The position numbers were made by a program, and so were the translations under genes. The notes beneath the pieces were generated by a model. It saw only the letters and a list, made by a program, of their open reading frames with translations, did not search any database and had not been told where the DNA came from. DNA of 39,411 nucleotides from Gloeocapsa sp. UFS-A4-WI-NPMV-4B04 (GTDB lineage Bacteria > Cyanobacteriota > Cyanobacteriia > Cyanobacteriales > Chroococcidiopsidaceae): assembly GCA_019359535.1 (NCBI GenBank), contig JAHHHE010000026.1:1-39411 (forward strand), in the 5' to 3' direction. The first letter of the stretch is position 1. Every line of letters starts with the position of its first letter. Below, piece after piece: positions 32,617 to 39,411 of the stretch.

Positions 32617-34131
32617 TTAGGGAAGCCAACGAGGATGGAAGCCAGGTAGAGGCAGTTGTTCTGGTTTTAGTTGATCTGTAGTTTGCTGTTCAAATGTAGG
32701 CATGAGAGGAAGTAGCCAAAGGCGACTGGTAGCGATCGCTTCTCCTTCATCTGTACGTGGCACATTAATTTCAGAGGAGTTAGGTTCAGTTCCTGTAACA
32801 ACTTGATCGAACAGCAATCCTAAACCATCTGGCGATAAGCTCATTTGGACATTGCGCTGATTGGGTAGCAAAACTAAGGGTTTCTGTTGTCCAGTTTTGA
32901 GATCAATTTCTGCTAAATACGGCTGTTCTTGATATTCCTCGCCACCCAATAATTGAGTCAGCAAGCAGTAGAGTTTTTGGGACAGAGGAGCAAACTGGCA
33001 ACTGAGAATTGAGCCAGTTGTGCGGACAAGTTCTGTTTGAGTGCCTTGGTTTGTTACTAAAAAAAGCGATCGCGTGTAATCTGAATTAAATTTCACCATT
33101 GCTGCTTGAGAACCATTCTGGGCAAAGTCCAACGCCATCCCAAATTGAGGTAGAAAATCCAAAGGCTTTGTTGCTTCAGGTCGCAGAGGCAAAATCGCTA
33201 CACCCTGCCCTTGGGCAACGGCTACAGACGCGCTGTCTGGCGTAATCATAAAATCACCCCCTGGTTCACTTTTTAGCGGTTGCGGCGCTGTGTTAGGGCG
33301 GAGAATCCACAGCCCAAATTCACCAGGATTGCGCTGACTGACACGCTGGACAACGATTGTCTGTCCATCTGGTGAGAGGTCAAATTTTAGGTTCTGAAAG
33401 TCTTTGCTATCTAAAACTAAGTTAATTTTACCGAGCGGTTCTTCAGTTCCTTTTTGAAGAGGTAACAAGGAGCTAAAGTTATCTGCTGCTTGATTGTGGC
33501 CACTGCCAGTTGTTACAGTGTATAGGTTATATGATGGTAAGCCTTGGCGATTGTTGCTGCGCTCTCCTGCGGAAAATAAAATTTTTTCTCCGGCTGGATA
33601 AGACTTAAAATCTACTACAACTAAGTTTTTGGGCGTAAGAATAGTTTTTTGCTGCTCAGTAAGATTGTATAGAACTAAGCGTCCTTGCTCTTCTCCTTCA
33701 ATACCAAGATAGACAAAGGCGCGATCGCGGGTACGAAAGTTACCATTAAACGGCTGAATCACTCTTCTTGATTCTTGGGTAAACTGATCGCGTGCGCCGT
33801 TTAACTGTACTTGATACTCACTTCCATAAGGAGCGGGTGCGAGGACAGTATAAGCCATTCGTCGTCCTGCCCAACTAATTTTACCAGGTAGAGGCGGGTC
33901 AATTTGTAAATTCTCCTCTACGCTTTTGATGTTCATCGGACGGGTAAAATTCAAGGTAAAGGAAATATCTTCTGCCCCAACTTTTTTATTTTGCCAGCTA
34001 AAATCTCGTACTCGTGGCGCAACGGCATCATGCTGTAGTAACAGTAGCCCAATCAGCAAACTCAGTCCTAGCATAAGCGCGATCGCCACGCGGTCAAGGG
34101 GTTGAGCAAACGACTTAGAAATTACCGACAT
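32617..34131 (-). CDS. Membrane-anchored Ig-like / beta-propeller-like protein
   Basis: This 504-residue protein has one N-terminal transmembrane anchor (about residues 14-34). A SbsA-type Ig-like segment follows (about 45-130), with SFTLNFTRPMNIKSVEENLQ, then a TolB/WD40-like propeller region (about 135-490) with repeats such as LSPDGQTIVVQR and MSLSPDGLGLLFDQ. It probably sits outside the cytoplasmic membrane facing the periplasm or cell surface. The function is unknown. It resembles conserved cyanobacterial surface or envelope proteins. Start ATG at 34131. It lies upstream of the coiled-coil gene on the same strand, about 100 bases apart. Confidence 0.7.
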   Translation of the reverse strand: MSVISKSFAQPLDRVAIALMLGLSLLIGLLLLQHDAVAPRVRDFSWQNKKVGAEDISFTLNFTRPMNIKSVEENLQIDPPLPGKISWAGRRMAYTVLAPAPYGSEYQVQLNGARDQFTQESRRVIQPFNGNFRTRDRAFVYLGIEGEEQGRLVLYNLTEQQKTILTPKNLVVVDFKSYPAGEKILFSAGERSNNRQGLPSYNLYTVTTGSGHNQAADNFSSLLPLQKGTEEPLGKINLVLDSKDFQNLKFDLSPDGQTIVVQRVSQRNPGEFGLWILRPNTAPQPLKSEPGGDFMITPDSASVAVAQGQGVAILPLRPEATKPLDFLPQFGMALDFAQNGSQAAMVKFNSDYTRSLFLVTNQGTQTELVRTTGSILSCQFAPLSQKLYCLLTQLLGGEEYQEQPYLAEIDLKTGQQKPLVLLPNQRNVQMSLSPDGLGLLFDQVVTGTEPNSSEINVPRTDEGEAIATSRLWLLPLMPTFEQQTTDQLKPEQLPLPGFHPRWLP

Positions 34132-34506
34132 TTAGCACCTGAAAGAGAACAATGTGTTGTGAAGGGGCGATCATACTCCTTTGCTTTCAAAAAAGCGGCG
34201 ATCGCGTACATCATATATGATTTGTCAAATTTGAATCTGTTAAGACATTTATTTGGTTGATGGCTACCAGCAAATCATTAAATTAAGGATAAAAGCTAAG
34301 TAGCACACAATTTATCAGTATTAAATAACACATTTAACTTTATTTATTAAACTCTCCCCAAGGCAGAGGTTAGTAATTAAAAGGAGATCACCATTAAAAG
34401 TAGGTGTAAATGAATTGTATTTTTATCTAGCTAGCTAGAAAGCAAATTATCTGCACTGTAAAACGAATAATAAATAAGTAAGCTAACACAACAAGGAAAC
34501 TAACTA
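34132..34506. other. AT-rich intergenic region, promoter of DUF4142 gene
   Basis: No gene is supported. A HIP1 site lies near 34199. The ribosome-binding site AAGGAA lies eight bases before the ATG at 34507. A CTAGCTAGCTAG tract is near 34428. Confidence 0.5.
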
Positions 34507-35226
34507 ATGCGTAAAGGGAAAATGGTAGCTGCTGCGCTTGTAGTAACTGGAGTATTTGCCTCTCTAGAATACACATCTATAGCTCAACCAACTCAACCTG
34601 CGCCGCCAACTCAACCGACACCGCCAACTCAACCGACACCGCCAACTCAACCTGTGCTGCCAAATCGAGCAACGCTCTCCCTTCTAGACAGGCAGTTTAT
34701 TATTGACGCAGCCCAAGGGGGAATGGCGGAAGTTAGCCTTGGTCAAATGGCAAGCCAACGGGCGACTAACAGCGCAGTGAAACAGTACGCACAGCGTATG
34801 GTTCAAGAACACACGCAGGCAAATAGAGAATTATTGCGGTTAGCGTCTCAAAAGGGAGTCACTCCACCTAGAGATATGGGTCCCAAGTATAGGGCAGCGA
34901 TGGATAGGCTGATGCAGCTTCCTAGAGCGAGTTTCGACCAAGCATATATCAGCGAAGCGGGTGTCAATGGTCATCTTGAAAGTCTCGCAGTGTACCAACG
35001 TCAGGCACAACTCGGTCAAGATCCGGATCTGAAAGCCTTTGCTGCTAAAACTGTACCAATAGTACAAAATCACTTACAAGTAGCTGGTAATCTCACTAAC
35101 AAGGGCGCAGACGCTCGCCGAGGTCGCAATGACTCTGATGATCGCAGAGATCACAATGACACTGATGATCAAAGAGGTCGCAGTGGCTCTGAGGATCATA
35201 ACCGTCAGGGGGGTTCCACTCGATAA
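34507..35226 (+). CDS. Exported DUF4142 (ferritin-like) protein
   Basis: This 239-residue protein has a signal peptide (basic MRKGK, hydrophobic AAALVVTGVFASL, likely cleavage near residue 26). A Pro-Thr-Gln-Pro repeat linker follows (about 27-52), then a DUF4142 four-helix domain (about 56-195) with FIIDAAQGGMAEVSLGQMAS and YAQRMVQEHTQANREL. The C-terminal tail (about 200-239) is rich in Asp/Arg/Gly/Ser and probably disordered. DUF4142 proteins are periplasmic, ferritin-like-fold proteins without proven function, often near stress genes. A hairpin about 100 bases downstream may end the transcript. Confidence 0.82.
   Translation: MRKGKMVAAALVVTGVFASLEYTSIAQPTQPAPPTQPTPPTQPTPPTQPVLPNRATLSLLDRQFIIDAAQGGMAEVSLGQMASQRATNSAVKQYAQRMVQEHTQANRELLRLASQKGVTPPRDMGPKYRAAMDRLMQLPRASFDQAYISEAGVNGHLESLAVYQRQAQLGQDPDLKAFAAKTVPIVQNHLQVAGNLTNKGADARRGRNDSDDRRDHNDTDDQRGRSGSEDHNRQGGSTR
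34590..34655 (+). repeat. PPTQPT-coding tandem repeat
   Basis: An 18-base unit (CCGCCAACTCAACCGACA) is repeated, with imperfect copies at both ends. It encodes a Pro-rich linker between signal peptide and domain. Confidence 0.8.
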
Positions 35227-35327
35227 AATAGCACCAAATTAAAAGCCAGATCACTCGCTTGAAACCTCTGTGAATCATAGGGTGGAGATATAGATAGCGT
35301 TAAGTGCTATAACAAACACGAAATATT

Positions 35328-35363
35328 AAGGCTTCAGATTTGGTACTCTAAATCTGGAGCCTT
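35328..35363 (+). terminator. Hairpin between DUF4142 gene and dnaE
   Basis: AAGGCTTCAGATTT (35328-35341) and AAATCTGGAGCCTT (35350-35363) form a 14-base stem with one mismatch. Only a weak T-run follows. It also lies 27 bases before the dnaE start, so it could affect dnaE expression. Confidence 0.6.
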
Positions 35364-35389
35364 ACTGTTATTTGCTGTAGTTACAACTT

Positions 35390-38300
35390 ATGTCCTTCGT
35401 TGGTTTGCACGTTCATAGTGATTACAGTCTGCTCGATGGTGCTAGTCAGTTACCAGCTCTCGTAGGTCGAGCTATTGAGTTGGACATGAAAGCGATCGCG
35501 CTCACTGATCATGGTGTCATGTACGGTGCGATCGAGTTAATTAAACTTTGTCGTGGTAAAAATATTAAGCCAATTATTGGCAACGAAATGTATGTAATGA
35601 ACGGCGATATTGAAAATAAAGAGCGCCGTCGAGTACCAAAATATCATCAAGTTGTTTTAGCTAAAAATACCAAAGGCTATAAAAATTTAGTTAAATTAAC
35701 AACTATTTCTCACCTTAAAGGTGTTCAAGGTAAAGGCATTTTTTCTCGTCCTTGTATTAATAAAGAACTACTTGCTAAATACCACGAAGGTTTAATAGTC
35801 ACAAGTGCTTGTTTGGGTGGAGAAGTACCGCAGGCAATTCTTCAAGGCAGATTAGATATTGCTCGCAAGGTAGCGAAAGAGTATAAAGAAATATTCGGTG
35901 ATGACTATTATCTAGAAATTCAAGATCACGGCTCTCAAGAAGATCGCATTGTTAACGTTGAAATCGTTAAAATTGCCCGTGAATTAAATATTAAAATTAT
36001 TGCGACAAATGACTCGCACTTTATTTCTTGTTACGACGTTGAAGCTCATGACGCTTTGCTGTGTATTCAAACAGGAAAGCTAATTTCTGAAGACAAGCGG
36101 ATGCGTTATAGCGGTACAGAATATCTCAAATCAGCTGAAGAGATGAGTCAGCTATTTCGAGATCATTTACCAGATGATGTAATAACTCAAGCGATCGCTA
36201 CTACCTTAGAAGTTGCCGAAAAAGTTGAGCCTTACCATATTACGGGTGAGTCTCGTATTCCTAATTACGAAGTACCAGCAGGTCACACAGCTGATACTTA
36301 TTTAGAGCAAGTTACTTGGGAAGGATTATTACAACGCTTCAATCGCAAATCCCATGCAGAAATTGATCCAATCTACAAAGAACGGTTGGAATATGAACTA
36401 AAAATGATGCAGCAAATGGGTTTTTCCACTTACTTTTTAGTAGTGTGGGACTACATCAAATATGCTAGAGATAATCGTATTCCAGTTGGGCCGGGTAGAG
36501 GTTCAGCAGCTGGTTCTTTGGTTGCTTATGCTTTAAAAATTACTAATATTGACCCCGTACATCATGGGCTTTTATTCGAGCGCTTTTTGAATCCAGAACG
36601 GAAATCAATGCCAGATATTGATACTGATTTCTGTATTGAAAGACGAGATGATGTAATTCAATATGTCACCGAAAAGTATGGCAAAGATAAAGTTGCTCAA
36701 ATTATTACTTTTAACCGTCTAACATCTAAAGCTGTATTGAAAGATGTTGCCAGAGTATTAAATATTCCGTATGGGGAAGCCGATCGCATGGCAAAATTAA
36801 TTCCTGTCGTGCGAGGTAAGCCGACAAAACTTGCGGTAATGGTTTCAGAACATACACCAGCACCAGAGTTTAAAGAAAAATACGAAAACGAGCCTCATGT
36901 TCGTCATTGGCTTGATATGGCGCTGCGGATTGAAGGGACAAACAAAACTTTTGGAGTACACGCAGCTGGAGTTGTTATTTCCTCTGAACCATTGGATGAA
37001 ATTGTCCCACTACAGAAGAATAATGATGGTTCTGTAATTACCCAGTATTTCATGGAAGATTTGGAAACACTGGGACTATTAAAAATGGATTTCTTAGGTT
37101 TGAGAAACCTCACATTAATCCAGAAAACAGTTGATTTAATTAAGCAAACACAAGGATTTGATGTTGATCCAGATCAGCTACCTTTGGATGAAAGGAAAGC
37201 TCAAAAAATATTAGCAAAAAAAGAAGTAACCACAGTACCAAAAGATATTAAAAAGACTTATGCAATTTTAGAAGCAGGTGAATTAGAAGGTATTTTTCAG
37301 CTTGAATCTTCGGGGATGCGGCAAATAGTCCGAGACTTGAAGCCATCTTGTTTAGAGGATATTTCTTCTATTTTGGCACTGTATCGACCAGGGCCGTTAG
37401 ATGCAGGGTTAATTCCGCAATTTATTAACCGCAAACACGGTAGAGAAAAAATAGAATATCAACATCCATTACTAGAGCCAATCCTACGAGAAACATACGG
37501 TACTTTGTGTTTTCAAGAACAAATTATGAGGATGGCTCAGGATTTAGCTGGTTATTCTTTAGGACAAGCTGATTTACTGCGCCGCGCCATGGGGAAAAAG
37601 AAAGCTTCCGAAATGCAGAAGCAGCGAGAAATATTTATTAATGGTGCAACTAAGAATGGCATAAAATCAAAACTTGCTGAATCACTATTCGAGCAAATGG
37701 TAAATTTTGCCGAGTATTGTTTTAATCAATCTCACTCAATGGCTTATGGATATGTAACTTATCAAACAGCATATTTGAAAGCAAATTATCCAGTTGAATA
37801 TATGGCGGCGCTGCTAACGGCAAATAGTGGTGATACGGATAAGGTACAGAAATATATATCTAGTTGTCTGAATATGAATATTCAGATAGAACCACCAGAT
37901 ATTAATCGCTCTGGGGTTGATTTTACGCCGTTGGAAACCAAAATTTTGTTTGGATTTTCGGCTGTGCGGAATGTTGGACAAGGAGCGATCGCGTGTATAT
38001 TGGAAGTCCGCAATGAGGGAGGCTTTAAATCGCTAGCTGATTTTTGCGATCGCGTTGATCTTCGCGCTGTTAACCGCCGCGCAATGGAAGCTTTAATCTA
38101 CTGTGGTGCTTTTGATAATATTCAGCCAAACCGTAATCAGTTAATTAATGACCTTGAATTAGTGTACGATTGGGCGCAATCTAGAGCTAAAGATCGAGTT
38201 AGTGGTCAAGTTAATTTGTTTGACTGGGGCGGGATGACAACTACTAATAATACCAGTGCTAGCTTTGAATCTGCTCCTAAAGCTTTGAATATAGATGATT

Positions 38301-38989
38301 TCCCGCAGTCGGAAAAGTTGAAGAAAGAAAAAGAACTGTTAGGTTTTTATGTTTCCGATCATCCACTCAAGGCGGTAAGACAATCAACCCAAATTCTCGC
38401 TCCAATTAGTCTTTCACAGTTAAGCGAACAACGGGATGATGCGTTATTATGCGCGGTTGTGATGCTGACTAATGTTAAACCAGTAGTTACCAAAAAAGGC
38501 GATCGCATGGCGATTTTGCAAATTGAAGATTTGACTGGACAAACTGAAGCTGTCGTCTTCCCTAAAGCTTATGAAAACATTGGCTCATTGCTGATTACAG
38601 ATGCTCGGATGATTATTTGGGGTAAAGTAGACAGACGCGACGATCAAATTCAACTAATAGTTGAAGATGCCGAACCAATTGAAACAGTAAAGCTCGTGAT
38701 GGTGGAGTTAACACCGCAGCAAGCAGGCACAATAGAAGAACAGCATCGACTGAGAACTATTTTGCAAGAACAGGTAGGCGATAAAGAAAAAGCAAAGGTT
38801 CCAGTAGTTGCGATCGTTACTTCTCCTAATCGCCAAGGTGGGTTATCGGCGGAAACTTCTGGGGGTAATCCTCCGCGTCAACTTGTGCGCTTTGGTCGTC
38901 AATTTTGGGTGCAAGATAGTACAACAGCTGTAGAAGTTCTCAAAACTGCTTCATTTCCTGCTCATGCCCAGTCTCTCATTGGTCATTGA
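35390..38989 (+). CDS. dnaE: DNA polymerase III subunit alpha, contiguous (no intein)
   Basis: This 1199-residue replicative polymerase has the PHP domain at the N-terminus ([21 protein letters not shown]) and palm motif MPDIDTDFC (aspartates 409 and 411). [15 protein letters not shown] segment, the fingers, and a C-terminal OB fold (about 1035-1105, with [20 protein letters not shown]) follow. Length matches the joined cyanobacterial extein (about 1197 in Synechocystis). At residues Tyr776-Cys777, where many cyanobacteria carry the split DnaE intein, the sequence reads [15 protein letters not shown] without interruption. The ATG at 35390 is clear. The gene is complete in one piece. Confidence 0.93.
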   Translation: MSFVGLHVHSDYSLLDGASQLPALVGRAIELDMKAIALTDHGVMYGAIELIKLCRGKNIKPIIGNEMYVMNGDIENKERRRVPKYHQVVLAKNTKGYKNLVKLTTISHLKGVQGKGIFSRPCINKELLAKYHEGLIVTSACLGGEVPQAILQGRLDIARKVAKEYKEIFGDDYYLEIQDHGSQEDRIVNVEIVKIARELNIKIIATNDSHFISCYDVEAHDALLCIQTGKLISEDKRMRYSGTEYLKSAEEMSQLFRDHLPDDVITQAIATTLEVAEKVEPYHITGESRIPNYEVPAGHTADTYLEQVTWEGLLQRFNRKSHAEIDPIYKERLEYELKMMQQMGFSTYFLVVWDYIKYARDNRIPVGPGRGSAAGSLVAYALKITNIDPVHHGLLFERFLNPERKSMPDIDTDFCIERRDDVIQYVTEKYGKDKVAQIITFNRLTSKAVLKDVARVLNIPYGEADRMAKLIPVVRGKPTKLAVMVSEHTPAPEFKEKYENEPHVRHWLDMALRIEGTNKTFGVHAAGVVISSEPLDEIVPLQKNNDGSVITQYFMEDLETLGLLKMDFLGLRNLTLIQKTVDLIKQTQGFDVDPDQLPLDERKAQKILAKKEVTTVPKDIKKTYAILEAGELEGIFQLESSGMRQIVRDLKPSCLEDISSILALYRPGPLDAGLIPQFINRKHGREKIEYQHPLLEPILRETYGTLCFQEQIMRMAQDLAGYSLGQADLLRRAMGKKKASEMQKQREIFINGATKNGIKSKLAESLFEQMVNFAEYCFNQSHSMAYGYVTYQTAYLKANYPVEYMAALLTANSGDTDKVQKYISSCLNMNIQIEPPDINRSGVDFTPLETKILFGFSAVRNVGQGAIACILEVRNEGGFKSLADFCDRVDLRAVNRRAMEALIYCGAFDNIQPNRNQLINDLELVYDWAQSRAKDRVSGQVNLFDWGGMTTTNNTSASFESAPKALNIDDFPQSEKLKKEKELLGFYVSDHPLKAVRQSTQILAPISLSQLSEQRDDALLCAVVMLTNVKPVVTKKGDRMAILQIEDLTGQTEAVVFPKAYENIGSLLITDARMIIWGKVDRRDDQIQLIVEDAEPIETVKLVMVELTPQQAGTIEEQHRLRTILQEQVGDKEKAKVPVVAIVTSPNRQGGLSAETSGGNPPRQLVRFGRQFWVQDSTTAVEVLKTASFPAHAQSLIGH

Positions 38990-39343
38990 TGCAACCAATA
39001 TAATCTTATCGGCTATTGGCTTCAACAAATTCCACGTAGCTGATAATATCTCAAACCAGCACCCGCTTATAACTTAAGTTCTAAGCTAACAACCCAAGTC
39101 TCTAAGCATAAACTGAAATTCTTTTTTAGTCCTATTTAGTTAATTGTTATCTGAAGCAATAGCCGCGATCGCCTAAATTTTTCGCCGCTCATTTGCTGGT
39201 AGTTGCCATACTTAATCCTCAACCAAATATTGGTTAATATCCTCATTAGCTGCTGTAGTCTATTAATTATTGAGAATTTCTCAATTTACAGCAGTTCTTG
39301 ATTGAGCAAGATACAATTAAGCAGCAAACTTGAACAGAGCTAA
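38990..39343. other. Intergenic region with palindromes before an IS
   Basis: There is no gene. AACCAAATATTGGTT (39221-39235) and ATTGAGAATTTCTCAAT (39269-39285) are palindromes. TACAGCAGTTCTTG, starting at 39287, could be the left end of the IS630 element. A TA target would lie at its edge, but no second end is visible to confirm. Confidence 0.35.
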
Positions 39344-39411
39344 ATGGGAAGGGCATACTCCGTAGACCTGCGGCAAAAAATTATTGATGCGCATAACCAA
39401 CAAGAGGGTTC
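39344..39411 (+). mobile_element. IS630-family transposase, N-terminus (cut by window edge)
   Basis: The ATG at 39344 starts MGRAYSVDLRQKIIDAHNQQEG, the helix-turn-helix N-terminus typical of IS630-family transposases in cyanobacteria (compare 'AYSxDLRxKIVxA'). The gene runs past the end of the window, so intactness, catalytic DDE residues and the right end cannot be judged. Confidence 0.8.

Noticed and set aside
35390-38989. dnaE as a split gene with an intein
   Set aside because: No intein motifs are present, and the [11 protein letters not shown] junction is directly joined in one frame.

Overview
The window is a cyanobacterial chromosome segment. The evidence is dense GCGATCGC (HIP1) sites in and between genes, and several genes typical of the phylum: a Psb34-like photosystem II assembly protein, a ThiO-ThiG fusion, a CruA-type lycopene cyclase, a cytochrome b6-like protein and an FtsH3-type protease. 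The order cannot be fixed from sequence alone. A UV damage endonuclease (UvsE) and four stress-type PRC-barrel/DUF2382 (YsnF/AvaK) genes would suit a desiccation- or radiation-tolerant lineage, but that is inference.

Layout. 1-5.2 kb: a broken PIN-family toxin gene, two membrane proteins, an epoxide-hydrolase-like alpha/beta hydrolase and an AlbA/Schlafen-type regulator carrying SEHY heptad repeats. 5.3-7.4 kb: a divergent cytochrome b6-like protein, a beta-hydroxyacid dehydrogenase and psb34. 7.6-11.7 kb: thiO-thiG with a 2Fe-2S ferredoxin (minus strand), divergent from cimA. 11.8-16.2 kb: a hicBA toxin-antitoxin pair, two conserved hypotheticals, a class IV aminotransferase with an uncertain start, and ftsH. 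16.4-21.0 kb: four PRC-barrel/DUF2382 genes in a row on the minus strand, separated by hairpins or terminators; two share an upstream element at nearly the same distance from the start. 21.1-26.4 kb: eda coupled to a 2OG-Fe(II) oxygenase, then minus-strand DUF1499, Hsp70-like, hydrolase and uvsE genes. 26.9-34.1 kb: a small membrane protein, a decayed nucleoside deaminase gene, a PAP2 phosphatase, cruA, a coiled-coil protein and a membrane-anchored propeller-like protein. 34.5-39.4 kb: an exported DUF4142 protein, full-length dnaE and the start of an IS630-family transposase cut by the window edge.

Most genes are housekeeping or stress genes in short transcription units. No CRISPR array, rRNA, intact tRNA or complete mobile element was seen. 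The best candidates for something little described are the PRC/DUF2382 array with its shared promoter-proximal element, and the cytochrome b6-like protein that keeps three of the four heme-ligand histidines with Glu at the fourth. A further theme is short cyanobacterial repeats read through as protein in thiO-thiG and cruA.
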